Shown: piece by piece, positions 31,882 to 40,739 of the stretch | How positions within the stretch are numbered: position 1 is the stretch's first letter | Layout: each line of letters opens with the position of its first letter | Origin: Streptomyces sp. ASQP_92 | GTDB lineage: Bacteria > Actinomycetota > Actinomycetes > Streptomycetales > Streptomycetaceae | DNA: 64,000 nucleotides | Reading direction: 5' to 3' | Assembly (NCBI RefSeq): GCF_025399895.1 | Contig: NZ_JAODUA010000022.1 | Coordinates: forward strand, 32,854 to 96,853 | The notes under the pieces: model-generated | Databases searched by the model: none | What the model was told of the DNA's origin: nothing | Seen by the model: only the letters and a program-made list of their open reading frames with translations | Made by a program: the position numbers and the translations under genes

Positions 31882-32758
31882 GACCACCGACGTCAAGGAC
31901 TCCCCCGACCTGGGCAGCCTCGAAGCGGGGCTAGACGCGCTCGAAACCGTCCAGCCACACCGCACCCCGGTGCGCGAGGTCCTCGTCAAGAAGGTGCTGC
32001 CGCCCCTGGTCGCGGTCGCACTCGTCCTGGTGGTGTGGCAGATCCTCGTCTCGGCGAAGGTCACCGACTCCTACAAGCTGCCCGCCCCGGCCTCGGTGTG
32101 GGCGAGCCTGAAGGACATGTGGCTCCAGGGGACCCTGATCGACGTCGTGTGGACCAGCGTCTCGCGCGGCCTGCTCGGCTTCCTGCTCGCGCTGGCCATC
32201 GGCACCCCGCTCGGACTCCTGGTGGCGCGGGTCAAGTTCGTGCGCGCGGCGATCGGCCCGATCCTGTCCGGGCTCCAGTCGCTGCCGTCGGTGGCCTGGG
32301 TCCCGCCGGCCGTGCTGTGGCTCGGCCTCAACGACTCGATGATGTACGCGGTCATCCTGCTCGGCGCGGTCCCCTCCATCGCCAACGGCCTGGTATCCGG
32401 CGTCGACCAGGTGCCCCCGCTGTATCTGCGGGCGGGCCGCACGCTGGGCGCGACGGGAGTGCGGGGCGCCTGGCACATCCTGATGCCGGCGGCGCTGCCC
32501 GGCTACCTGGCCGGCCTGAAGCAGGGCTGGGCGTTCTCCTGGCGGTCCCTGATGGCCGCCGAGATCATCGCGTCCTCCCCCGATCTGGGCCTCGGGCTCG
32601 GCCAGTTGCTCGAGAACGGCCGCAACAACTCCGACATGCCCGGCATCTTCCTGGCGATCATCCTGATCCTCGTCGTGGGCATCGCCATCGACCTGCTGAT
32701 CTTCAGCCCGCTGGAGCGCAGGGTGCTGCGCGGCCGCGGGCTGCTCGTGAAGGGCTGA
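31868..32758 (+). CDS. ssuC: Sulfonate-type ABC importer, permease
   Basis: 296 residues. A 45-residue cytoplasmic N-terminus precedes six membrane helices. The ATPase-coupling loop is RAGRTLGATGVRGAWHILMP near residue 190, as in the SsuC/TauC class. It starts in the ssuB 3' end (GGGGAG ribosome site inside ssuB). It forms the channel for the ligand captured by SsuA. A sirohydrochlorin chelatase gene begins 6 bases after its stop. Confidence 0.9.
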   Translation: MASTETTDVKDSPDLGSLEAGLDALETVQPHRTPVREVLVKKVLPPLVAVALVLVVWQILVSAKVTDSYKLPAPASVWASLKDMWLQGTLIDVVWTSVSRGLLGFLLALAIGTPLGLLVARVKFVRAAIGPILSGLQSLPSVAWVPPAVLWLGLNDSMMYAVILLGAVPSIANGLVSGVDQVPPLYLRAGRTLGATGVRGAWHILMPAALPGYLAGLKQGWAFSWRSLMAAEIIASSPDLGLGLGQLLENGRNNSDMPGIFLAIILILVVGIAIDLLIFSPLERRVLRGRGLLVKG

Positions 32759-32764
32759 GCCGCC

Positions 32765-33505
32765 GTGCACCGCCCGGTCCTGCTCGTCATCGCCCACGGC
32801 AGCCGCGATCCGCGGCACGCCGCGACCGTCGACGCCCTGGTGCGGCGGGTCCGGGCGATGCGGCCCGGCGTGCGCGTGGAGACCGGTTTCCTGGACTTCA
32901 ACGCGCCGTCCGTCCCGCAGGTCCTGGACCGCCTCGCGCTCGAAGGCGCCCGGGACGTGGTGGCGCTGCCGCTGCTCCTGACCCGCGCCTTCCACGCCAA
33001 GGCGGACATCCCGGCGGTGCTCGACCGGGCCCCGGCCCGCCTGGACATCCGCCTCGCCGACGTCCTCGGCCCCTCCCCCCTGCTGCTCGCCACCCTTGAG
33101 CGACGGCTGTACGAGGCGGGCCTGAGCCCCGCCGACAAAAGCTCGACCGGGCTCGTCCTGGCCTCGGCGGGCTCCACCGACCCGGAGGCGATCGCAGTGA
33201 TCGCTGAAATCGCGCGGGAGCTGCGGCACACCGGTTGGTGCGCCGTGCGGCCTGCTTTCGCCTCCGCGGCCCTCCCCCGTACGGAAGACGCCGTACGGGA
33301 CCTGCGGGCCCTGGGCGTACGACGCGTAGCCGTCGCCCCCTACGTCATCGCCCCCGGCTTCCTGCCCGACCGCATAGCCCGGGGCGCCGCTGACGCCGAC
33401 GTACTGTCCGAAGTCCTGGGCAGCGCCCCGGAGTTGGCCCGCCTGCTCCTACGCCGCTACGACGAGTCGAAGTCCCGCACCCGACCCCCCGCCCTGACGG
33501 CTTGA
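32765..33505 (+). CDS. Sirohydrochlorin chelatase (CbiX/SirB type)
   Basis: 246 residues from GTG 32765, two tandem CbiX-like halves. The first has LLVIAHGSRDPRHAATVDAL with the metal-binding His10 and, later, LPLLLTRAFHAKADIP with the second histidine. The second half (LVLASAGSTDPEAIAVIAEI, then VAVAPYVIAPGFLPDRI) lacks matching histidines. It inserts Fe2+ into sirohydrochlorin to make siroheme, the cofactor of the sulfite reductase at the front of this operon, or Co2+ for cobalamin. The operon position favours siroheme. Confidence 0.85.
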   Translation: MHRPVLLVIAHGSRDPRHAATVDALVRRVRAMRPGVRVETGFLDFNAPSVPQVLDRLALEGARDVVALPLLLTRAFHAKADIPAVLDRAPARLDIRLADVLGPSPLLLATLERRLYEAGLSPADKSSTGLVLASAGSTDPEAIAVIAEIARELRHTGWCAVRPAFASAALPRTEDAVRDLRALGVRRVAVAPYVIAPGFLPDRIARGAADADVLSEVLGSAPELARLLLRRYDESKSRTRPPALTA

Positions 33506-33611
33506 CCTCTGGCCCCGCAGGGGGTGCGGGGGTGGCGCCTCGCCGGGGGTGCGGGGGCAGGGGCGAAGCTACCCGGCTGACGGGGTGCAGGGGGGCGGAG
33601 CCCCGCAGAGT

Positions 33612-33627
33612 CCGGGGCGGCCCCCGG
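33612..33627. terminator. G+C hairpin between convergent genes
   Basis: CCGGGG (33612-33617) and CCCCGG (33622-33627) pair around a 4-base loop. A second stem (GGGGC-GGA-GCCCC) lies just before it. They sit between the chelatase stop at 33505 and the end of the minus-strand beta-helix gene at 33659, so they could end both transcripts. Confidence 0.5.
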
Positions 33628-33658
33628 AAACCCCCACTTCCCCCTGCCCCCGGAGGGT

Positions 33659-36307
33659 TCAGGGAAGGGACGAGGTGGGGGCGGACACCCCCGGCCCCAC
33701 CCCGGCCGCGGTGACGGCCACGATCGTGAAGCGGTACGCCACCCCCGGCTCAAGACCCCCCACCACCCGGAACATCCCCTTCGCCGACGGCTGCGTCACC
33801 AGTACGTCCCGCCCCGTGACCTCGATGACCCGACCGTCCGAGACGGTGATCCGGTAGCCGATGACCTTGGCGTCACCCGTGTCCACGGGCGGCGTCCAGG
33901 CGACCGTCACGGCGCGCGACCCCGTCCGCACCTTGGCACCGGTGGGCGCACCGGGCAGCGCGACGGCTCCGGTCGGCGTGAGGGGCGCCGAGGCGAGGGA
34001 CGGGGCGCTCTCGCCGTGGGCGTTGCGCGCGGTGACGGTCACCCTGAACGGCCCCTCGGAGGCGCGGAGCTGCCCGAGGCGTACATACGCCTGTCGCCGG
34101 AAGTCCGCCGCCGGGACGCTCGCGGTCGCGGCCTGAGTTCCGTCGGCCCGCAGCGCGTGCGCGGTGTAGCCGGTCACCGGGGACCCGCCGTCCACGTAGC
34201 TCGGGTTGAAGGTGACGAACAGGGCATCCACGCCCGCCGTGCTCGTGCCCACGCGGGCCGGGGCCTCGGGCACGGAGGTCGCCTGGGTCACGCGGTCGAG
34301 GACGGAACGCCGGGCGGGTTCGATCCCGGCGTTCGCCAGGAGGTCCGCCGGCACGTCGGCGGGGCTCGCCATGATGTGGTTGCCCGTGGTCACCAGGCCC
34401 TTGCTGTTGCCGTCGGCGGCGCCCTCCTCCCACCAGTTGTCCTTGATCAGCGTCGGGTCGTTGTTGCCGAGCTTGTCCCGGTAGTCGGTGTGGCGACTGC
34501 CGACGTTGGCGTACGCGGCGCCGTACAGGACGTTGCCCTGGACGGTCTCGTAGGTGCAGCCGTTGTCGGTGTAGACGCTCTTGCCGAGGCCCCACTGGTC
34601 GTGGACGACGTTGCCGGTGACCTTCTCGCCGTCGGCCATCGAGGTGCCGGTGAGGCCCTGGGTGTAGATGCCCCCGCCGTCGTCGAGGAGCTGCATGTAG
34701 TCGAAGATCAGGTTGTTTCGGACGGCGTTGTCGTGGCTGGGGTTGGGGGTGGCGGGGGATCCGATCTTGTCGGGCCAGCCGCCCCAGCCCATCGAGACGG
34801 CGCTGTAGCCGAGGTGGTCGAGCTGGTTGTGCGCGATGGTGTTGTGCTGGGTGTAGCCGTTGAGGATGCCGACGCCGCCGTGGAACTCCCTTGGCAGGGC
34901 GTAGAGGTGATTGTTCGTCACCTGAATCGCGGAGGCCGGTGTCCTGCCGTCCACCCCGCCGATCTCCAGACCGTTGCCGGAGATGTCGGTGAACACGCTG
35001 GTGCTCACCGTGGAGTCGGTGGTCCCGGCGCCGAGTTCGAGCCCGGCGGCACCGAGATGGGCGAAGGTGCTGTCGCTGATGTCGATGCGGCGTGCGTACG
35101 AGAAGGACACGTTGCCGGGCATCTTCGTCCAGGAGGCGAAGGGGCAGGTGCCGCCCGGCGTGAAGCCGCACAGGCCCTGGGTCGCCCAGCCCTTGGCACC
35201 GGTGACGGTGTAGCCGGCCTGGATCTCCGAGAAGCCCTCGGGCCCCGACGGCGTCAGCCAGGTGGCATAGCTGAACTGGAGCCCCTGGAAGGCGACATCG
35301 TGCAGGGGCGCCTTCGCGGTGCCGTGCCCGTCCAGGAGCCGCTCGGCCGAGGCGGCCTCGACGTCGGCGCTCCGCAGGTCCTCGCCGGGGCGCGGAAGGT
35401 AGTAGACGGTGTGCGCGGACCGGTCCAGGTACCACTCACCGGGTTCGTCGAGGAGTTCATAGGCGTTCTCGATGGAGGACGCCTTGCCGCCGTTGGTGAG
35501 TTTGCCGGGGCCGACCATGCCGATGGTGCGGCCCGGCCGGTCGGGGAACTCGACGCGCTTGGTGGAGTTGTCCCAGCACGGCTGGGCCATGGTGATCGCG
35601 GTGCCCTTGGCGGCGGCGATCGGGCAGCGGGGTTCGGTCCACTGGCCGAGCCCGTTGCGCTCTACGTTCCACAGCGCTTCCCCGCTGGTGTACACGAACT
35701 CGGCGTCCGAGGGGTGGCGCCAGTGCGCGAGGGCGTCGGAACTCGCGGTGTAGCCGGTGGCGGTGGGGGTGAGCGCGACCGGCACTTCGCCCCGGGCGCG
35801 CTGTCCGCGTACGCCGTCCACGTACAACTGCCGTGTGGCGGTGATCCCTTGGGGCGCGGGAGCGGACCAGAGTCCGGGGCGCCCGGACACCGGCTGCCAG
35901 CCTTCCACCTTGCGGCCGCCGCTGATGACGGTGGCCCCGTTGCCCGCGCCCTGCCAGATGACTCGGTGGCCGTTGCCTCCCGAGTCGCGGGCGTCCAGGT
36001 CGAGGGGCTGGTCACTGCGGTAGGTCCCGGCGGCGAGGTGGACCGTGAGGTCGGCCTCCTGGTGTGCCGTTCTGCCGCGCACCAGATCGCGGGCGCGCGG
36101 CAGGCCGCGCACGGGATGTGTGGCGGTGCCGTCGGCCGCGTCGTCACCCGTCGGGGACACATGGACGTCGGCGGTCACCGCGTGCGGGGAGCGCGCGGCG
36201 GCCGACGGCATGAGGCCGGGACTGGTCAGGGCCAGCGCGGCGGCGAGGGCGAGGATCGGGGCGGCTCTTCGGGGCGCCGTCCGTGGCGCGCTCCGGGATG
36301 CGGGCAT
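33659..36307 (-). CDS. Secreted right-handed beta-helix protein with two C-terminal Fn3-like domains
   Basis: 882 residues. The signal peptide (APILALAAALALTSPGL) ends near AAA at about residue 38. Residues 45-690 form a pectin-lyase-like beta-helix: an opening DVHVSPTGDDAADGTATHPV block typical of polysaccharide-active members, then many short turns such as VFTDISGNGLEIGG and NHLYALPREFHGGVGILNGY. Two Fn3-like domains (about 700-790 and 795-880; the second reads RAVTVAWTPPVDTGDAKVIG) end the protein. It likely acts on plant or microbial polysaccharide outside the cell; the substrate is unknown. ATG at 36307 with GGGAGGG upstream was chosen over the longer frame. Confidence 0.85.
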   Translation of the reverse strand: MPASRSAPRTAPRRAAPILALAAALALTSPGLMPSAAARSPHAVTADVHVSPTGDDAADGTATHPVRGLPRARDLVRGRTAHQEADLTVHLAAGTYRSDQPLDLDARDSGGNGHRVIWQGAGNGATVISGGRKVEGWQPVSGRPGLWSAPAPQGITATRQLYVDGVRGQRARGEVPVALTPTATGYTASSDALAHWRHPSDAEFVYTSGEALWNVERNGLGQWTEPRCPIAAAKGTAITMAQPCWDNSTKRVEFPDRPGRTIGMVGPGKLTNGGKASSIENAYELLDEPGEWYLDRSAHTVYYLPRPGEDLRSADVEAASAERLLDGHGTAKAPLHDVAFQGLQFSYATWLTPSGPEGFSEIQAGYTVTGAKGWATQGLCGFTPGGTCPFASWTKMPGNVSFSYARRIDISDSTFAHLGAAGLELGAGTTDSTVSTSVFTDISGNGLEIGGVDGRTPASAIQVTNNHLYALPREFHGGVGILNGYTQHNTIAHNQLDHLGYSAVSMGWGGWPDKIGSPATPNPSHDNAVRNNLIFDYMQLLDDGGGIYTQGLTGTSMADGEKVTGNVVHDQWGLGKSVYTDNGCTYETVQGNVLYGAAYANVGSRHTDYRDKLGNNDPTLIKDNWWEEGAADGNSKGLVTTGNHIMASPADVPADLLANAGIEPARRSVLDRVTQATSVPEAPARVGTSTAGVDALFVTFNPSYVDGGSPVTGYTAHALRADGTQAATASVPAADFRRQAYVRLGQLRASEGPFRVTVTARNAHGESAPSLASAPLTPTGAVALPGAPTGAKVRTGSRAVTVAWTPPVDTGDAKVIGYRITVSDGRVIEVTGRDVLVTQPSAKGMFRVVGGLEPGVAYRFTIVAVTAAGVGPGVSAPTSSLP

Positions 36308-36466
36308 GTTCCCTCCCAGGGGCTCACGGGATCGGCCCCACGAGCCACTGGAAAGGTAGGAGCACTGACGCACCACGGTCAACACATCGCTCAGGATCCC
36401 CCGAACATTCGCCTCAACTCCCCTTAGTCATCGGACCACTTGGAGCCCTGGAGGGGGTCGCGCCGT

Positions 36467-37045
36467 TCAGGCCGACCAGTGCGGGTCACGGCCGGAGGCG
36501 GCGAGGGCGCGCTCGAAGAGGGTGGCGCCGGGCGCCGGCTCCACGGGGTCCGCGAAGCCCTGATACTGGCGGTAGAGCTCGGCGTTGTCCTCGACGACCT
36601 TGAGCACGAAGGCGGCGGACTCCTCGGAGACCATTGCCTCCTGCCCGGTGGCGCGCGCGACGTCCCACCCGTGCACCACCATCTCCTTGACGATCATCGC
36701 GGCGATCTGGCGGGCGGGCATCGCGGCCCCGCCCAGATCGACCTCGCCCTCCCAGACGGCCGGGTCCGACCAGGCGGCCACGGCCCGGTCGAGCTGGGCG
36801 GCGTAGCGCTCGGCCCAGTCGGCGTCGGCGGTGAAGTCGCGCGCGGTGAGTTCGTCGGAGAGCGGCTCGCGCCGGGCCCGGTGCTCCAGGCCGTGCGAGG
36901 TGTACAGGACCCAGTGGTTGACCAGCGCCCGCACGTCCCACTCCCGGCAGGGAGTGGGCCCGGCGAGCCGGTCGGGGGTGACGCCGCGCGCGATGCGGGC
37001 GGCCTCTGCTGCGCATTCGGTCATGGCACGGTGTTCGTTCTTCAT
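36467..37045 (-). CDS. TIGR03086-type metal-binding protein (DinB/maleylpyruvate isomerase fold)
   Basis: 192 residues. The four-helix DinB-like pattern is clear: RLAGPTPCREWDVRALVNHW at the N-terminus with the first metal His, and VKEMVVHGWDVARATGQEAM in the third helix with the second. The family is abundant in actinobacteria and is related to mycothiol-dependent enzymes; for most members no reaction is known. ATG 37045 is used; ATG 37024 (MTECAAEA) is possible. It is followed on the minus strand by nothing close, and a DsbA-fold gene lies upstream. Confidence 0.8.
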   Translation of the reverse strand: MKNEHRAMTECAAEAARIARGVTPDRLAGPTPCREWDVRALVNHWVLYTSHGLEHRARREPLSDELTARDFTADADWAERYAAQLDRAVAAWSDPAVWEGEVDLGGAAMPARQIAAMIVKEMVVHGWDVARATGQEAMVSEESAAFVLKVVEDNAELYRQYQGFADPVEPAPGATLFERALAASGRDPHWSA

Positions 37046-37153
37046 GCGATCAGCGTCCCGCCGCGACCCTCGCCCGGTCTTGAAAAAGCGCGACAGGGCG
37101 GCCGGCGGGGCGGACCCCGACCGAGCCGCCCCCTTCCCGGATCCCGCTGTCCG

Positions 37154-37849
37154 TCAGTCGAACCGGAGGGAGTCCGTCCGGGTCCGCTTCAGCTCGAAGA
37201 AGTCGGGGTACGCCGCGATCGTGCGCACGCTGTCGAAGAGCCGCGCCGCCTCCTCGCCGCGCGGGATGGAACTGAGCACCGGGCCGAAGTAGACCTTGCC
37301 GTCGAGATGCATGGTCGGGGTACCGACATAGCCGTCCTCGGCCGGGTCCTTGCCCGCGTCGTGGGAGCGCCGAACGGCCTCGTCGCAGGCCGGGTCGTGG
37401 GCGGCGGCGGCGAGCGCGGCGGGCAGACCGAGCTCCGCCAGGGACTGCGCGACGACCTCGTCGAAGTCCTGGTTCTTGTCCTGGTGGATACGGGTGCCGA
37501 ACGCGGTGTAGAGATCACGCAGCACGCCCTCCCCGTGCGCCTCGGCGGCCGCGACCGCGACCCGGACGGGGCCGATCGAGCGGTCCACCAAGTCCCGGTA
37601 CCAGTCGGGCAGTTCATTGCCGATGTTGTGCAGATAGAGGCTCATCGGCCGGAATCTCAGGTCGATGTCGCGGTGGCGCTCGACTTCGAGCATCCAACGG
37701 GAGGTGATCCAGGCGAAGGGGCAGGCGGGGTCGAAGTAGAAGTCGACGGCGGTGCGCGCCGCGGGGCCTGCCGTGGTGGCCGCGGGGCCCGCCGTCGCGG
37801 TGGCCGGATCCGCCGTCGCGTTCGGGGTGGCTTTCGTGGTATCCGTCAT
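37154..37849 (-). CDS. DsbA-fold oxidoreductase, mycothiol-dependent nitroreductase (Rv2466c) family
   Basis: 231 residues. After a 33-residue Ala/Thr/Pro-rich start (repeats of ATAGPAATTAGPA), the thioredoxin fold begins with VDFYFDPACPFAWITSRWML. The family signature then shows as YVGTPTMHLDGKVYFGPVLS with the cis-Pro of VGTPT. In Rv2466c of M. tuberculosis the active site is CPWC; here the second cysteine is replaced (CPFA), so a monothiol mechanism with mycothiol is inferred. The low-complexity N-terminus is unusual for the family, and a shorter start is not available without losing the first strand. Confidence 0.82.
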   Translation of the reverse strand: MTDTTKATPNATADPATATAGPAATTAGPAARTAVDFYFDPACPFAWITSRWMLEVERHRDIDLRFRPMSLYLHNIGNELPDWYRDLVDRSIGPVRVAVAAAEAHGEGVLRDLYTAFGTRIHQDKNQDFDEVVAQSLAELGLPAALAAAAHDPACDEAVRRSHDAGKDPAEDGYVGTPTMHLDGKVYFGPVLSSIPRGEEAARLFDSVRTIAAYPDFFELKRTRTDSLRFD

Positions 37850-37958
37850 GCCCCGAGCGTAGCCCGGCAATGGCCCCCGTTCCTGGGCCATTGAGCCCTG
37901 GATCAGCTGGGCCAATGAGCGGGCGGCCGCTGCCATGCCGGGTCGTACCGGGCGCGCT

Positions 37959-38357
37959 TCAACCGTCCTGAGTGAGCGACGGCGCAGGCGGGGCCGTGAA
38001 CGGCGTCGCCTGGTGGAAGTAGAGGACCCAGCCGTCCTCGGTGTGCCGCCACAGGGAACTGCGGTGCGCCAGACGGCCGTTGTGGTCGGTGTCGAAGGTC
38101 AGATGGACCACGTCGGGGGCGAGGCGCACCCCCGTCATCCGGGACGCGGTGATCGGCGGGGCGGGGCGGGCGCCTTCTTCCGTGAGGGCCACGATGACGT
38201 CCGTACGGTCGTAGCGCCGCCCCGAGCTGCCGAACTCAACGAAGTCGGGGTGCAGTTGGGCCCCGAGCAGGTCGGCGCTCGCGCGCACCTCGGGGTCGAG
38301 CAGCCGCAGCTCCCCCTCGATGGCCGCCTCCACCGCATCGCGTTCCGCCTCAGGCAT
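37959..38357 (-). CDS. DUF4440 / NTF2-like small protein
   Basis: 132 residues. The pattern VEAAIEGELRLLDPEVRASA, DLLGAQLHPDFVEFGSSGRR and a C-terminal HRSSLWRHTEDGWVLYFHQA fits DUF4440 proteins of the NTF2-like cone fold. The reaction is unknown. Its ATG at 38357 overlaps the end of the DUF1697 gene by 8 bases, so the two form an operon. Confidence 0.8.
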   Translation of the reverse strand: MPEAERDAVEAAIEGELRLLDPEVRASADLLGAQLHPDFVEFGSSGRRYDRTDVIVALTEEGARPAPPITASRMTGVRLAPDVVHLTFDTDHNGRLAHRSSLWRHTEDGWVLYFHQATPFTAPPAPSLTQDG

Positions 38358-38910
38358 CGGTCGCCTCCGTCATCTCGACGAGCGCCTTGACGGTGTTCCA
38401 GTTGCGGGAGGTGGCCTCGACGCCCTTGAGCAGGGCGGGCCTGGACAGCGCGGCACCCAGCTGGGACTTGCCGAGCCCCTCGGGCGCGTACAGGTAGAGC
38501 ACCTGGTCGCCGAGCCGGAACTCCTCGGGGAGGTAGGCGGCCGGGTCGAGGGAGGCGAAGCGTTCGGCGGTGACCGGGGGGCCGGAGAAGAAGGTGGCGT
38601 GCAGTTGCCTGCCGGCCAGCTCGGAAGCCGGGAAGGGGCAGGCGTCCAGCACCGACCGCAGATAGGGACCGCTGCGCACCATGCACGCCACTCGGAAGCC
38701 GAAGTGCTTCTCGATGGCCTCCTCCAGGCCCGCGGCGAGCGCGTCCTGGTCGCGGGAGGCGCTGCTGAAGACGGCGTTGCCGCTGTTGAGATACGTCCTC
38801 ACATCACCGTGGCCCAGCTCCTCCAGCAGGGTCCGGAGGTCGGCCATGGGAACTTTTCGGTTCCCGCCCACATTGATGCCGCGCAACAGAGCGGCGTACG
38901 TCGTCGTCAT
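38350..38910 (-). CDS. DUF1697 protein
   Basis: 186 residues starting MTTTYAALLRGINVGGNRKV, the diagnostic opening of DUF1697, followed by MADLRTLLEELGHGDVRTYL and NSGNAVFSS, and by a conserved SRNWNTVKAL near the C-terminus. The family has an RNA-binding-like alpha/beta fold and no known function. It is upstream of and overlaps the DUF4440 gene. Confidence 0.88.
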   Translation of the reverse strand: MTTTYAALLRGINVGGNRKVPMADLRTLLEELGHGDVRTYLNSGNAVFSSASRDQDALAAGLEEAIEKHFGFRVACMVRSGPYLRSVLDACPFPASELAGRQLHATFFSGPPVTAERFASLDPAAYLPEEFRLGDQVLYLYAPEGLGKSQLGAALSRPALLKGVEATSRNWNTVKALVEMTEATDA

Positions 38911-38987
38911 GGGCTCACCCTAGGACGGCCCCCGCGCCCCGTGGGGGACGGGCGCGGAGGCCGTCGTTCAGCGCTGCCGTACGGCGT

Positions 38988-40193
38988 CTACTCGACGACC
39001 TTCAGCAGCTTGTTCGGGGTGCCCGGGGAGGGGCTGGAGATCGCACCGGCCGTGGCGCCCCCGGTGAGGGCGTCGGAGACCTGCGCGGGGGTGGCGTCCT
39101 TGTGCCCGGCCAGGTAGACCGCCGCGGCGCCGACGACGTGGGGGGTCGCCATCGACGTACCGGAGATGGTGTTGGTGGCCGTGTCGCTGGTGTTCCAGTC
39201 GGAGGTGATGTCCGAGCCGGGGGCGTAGAGGTCGACGACCGAGCCGAAGTTGGAGAAGCCGGACTGCTGGTCGTCCTTGGTGGAGGAGGCGACCGTGATG
39301 GCCTCCTTGACCCGGGACGGCGAGCCGTTGCCCGCGTCGGCGGACTCGTTGCCGGCCGCCACGCCGAAGGTGATGCCGGAGGCGATCGCCTTCTGGACCG
39401 CCGCGTCGAGCGCCGGGTCGGCGGTGCCGCCGAGGCTCAGGTTGGCGACCGAGGGGCCCTTGTGGTTCTTGGTGACCCAGTCGATGCCGGCGACGACCTG
39501 TTCGGTGCTGCCGGAACCCTGGTTGTCCAGGACGCGTACGGCGACGATCTTCGCCTTCTTCGCCACGCCGTGCTCGGTCCCCGCGATGGTGCCCGCGACA
39601 TGGGTGCCGTGGCCGTTTCCGTCGTCGGCCTTGTCGTTGTTGTCGACCGCGTTGAAGCCGTAGGAGGCGCGGCCGCCGAAGTCCTTGTGGGAGATGCGGA
39701 CCCCGGTGTCGATCACATACGCGGTGACGCCGTCGCCCGCGCTGTCCGGATAGGTGTACGTTCCGTCGCCCGCGGTCGCCTTCTGGTCGATCCGGTCCAG
39801 GCCCCAGGAGGGCGGATTGGTCTGGGCCGCGTTGATGTGGAACTTCTTGTTCTGGACGACCTTGCCGACCTTCGGGTCGGCGGCGAGCCGCTTGGCCTCG
39901 GTCTGCGAAAGTCCGCTGGCGGAGAAGCCGTTGAGGGAGGAGGAGTAGTCGCGCTGGAGCTTCCCGCCGTATTCCTCGGCGAGTTCGCGCTTGGACTCGG
40001 CCGTGGCCGAATCGTCGAGCAGAACGATATAGCTTCCGTCGACCGCGTCCTGGGCGTTCAGCCCGTAGACCGGGCCTTCCGCGGGGGCGGCTCCGGCGAA
40101 GGAGGAGTTGAGCGCGGTGAGCCCGGCCGCAGCCACGACGGCGGTTATGGCCGCCGTGAGTTTGATCCTGCTCGCGCGTTTGTGAGTTGCCAT
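38988..40193 (-). CDS. Secreted subtilisin-like serine peptidase (S8 family)
   Basis: 401 residues as pre-pro-enzyme. Signal peptide 1-35 (LTAAITAVVAAAGLTALNSS), then an I9 inhibitor propeptide (DGSYIVLLDDSATAESKREL to about residue 115), then the catalytic domain with the triad Asp in YVIDTGV (about 161), His in GHGTHVAGT (about 198) and Ser in GTSMATPHV (about 347). It ends with NKLLKVVE and has no C-terminal extension, so it is a compact secreted protease of the proteinase K / aqualysin type. ATG 40193 was chosen over GTG 40214 because the signal peptide is then the usual length. Confidence 0.92.
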   Translation of the reverse strand: MATHKRASRIKLTAAITAVVAAAGLTALNSSFAGAAPAEGPVYGLNAQDAVDGSYIVLLDDSATAESKRELAEEYGGKLQRDYSSSLNGFSASGLSQTEAKRLAADPKVGKVVQNKKFHINAAQTNPPSWGLDRIDQKATAGDGTYTYPDSAGDGVTAYVIDTGVRISHKDFGGRASYGFNAVDNNDKADDGNGHGTHVAGTIAGTEHGVAKKAKIVAVRVLDNQGSGSTEQVVAGIDWVTKNHKGPSVANLSLGGTADPALDAAVQKAIASGITFGVAAGNESADAGNGSPSRVKEAITVASSTKDDQQSGFSNFGSVVDLYAPGSDITSDWNTSDTATNTISGTSMATPHVVGAAAVYLAGHKDATPAQVSDALTGGATAGAISSPSPGTPNKLLKVVE

Positions 40194-40325
40194 GAAGAGG
40201 GGTCTCCTCGTCACTGAATGTGGGGGGTTTGCCTACCGGAGGGAAACTTTCCGGGGCTGGTTCGAACCCTTGCCGATTGACGCGCGCAGATCAAGGACTT
40301 CATACAGCTGTGACTTAGCCAACAA

Positions 40326-40344
40326 GGTTTCGTAATGCGAAACC
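40326..40344. promoter_or_regulatory. Perfect inverted repeat upstream of the S8 peptidase gene
   Basis: GGTTTCG-TAATG-CGAAACC, 7-bp arms, centred about 142 bp upstream of the peptidase start (40193) in unusually A/T-rich DNA (40250-40350). It may be an operator. The rest of the 546-bp gap 40194-40739 contains the terminator at 40662 and nothing else I recognise. Confidence 0.4.
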
Positions 40345-40661
40345 GTTCATGGAAGGACAACTCGGGCTTTATGGAGGGCCGGTGGACACTCTGTGTGAAC
40401 CCGGCGCCCGAGCGAGCTCCTCAACTGCCCTTGCGTGTAAGGGCCTTGAGTACGCCCAGCGGTGGATGGGCCCGCGCCGCTCGGGGGAGGCGGGACCCTT
40501 CCGTTTCACCAGGGAGCACGACGAGAAAGGCCGTCCGGCGCCCGTACCGTCGAAGGCACGGCGGCGCGCGGCCACCGGACGCTTTCCGAGGCATCCGGCG
40601 CCCGACCTCTCGCGCTCACGCACCGCGCGACGAGGAGCGACGCCGCCGCCCGCCGGGACTG

Positions 40662-40690
40662 CCCCGGCCCGATCGGGGGACGGGCCGGGG
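40662..40690 (-). terminator. Strong hairpin terminator of the sugar ABC operon
   Basis: Arms CCCCGGCCCG (40662-40671) and CGGGCCGGGG (40681-40690) are perfectly complementary over 10 bp, with a 9-base loop. It begins 50 bases past the binding-protein gene stop at 40740 in the direction of minus-strand transcription. Confidence 0.75.
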
Positions 40691-40739
40691 CGCCGGGGGG
40701 GGCGCCCGGACGGTCGAAGTGCGGGGGCGCGGCCGGGGC

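Noticed and set aside
34016..36427. 803-codon plus-strand frame opposite the beta-helix gene
   Set aside because: Antisense shadow created by third-position G+C bias; no motif and no ribosome site.
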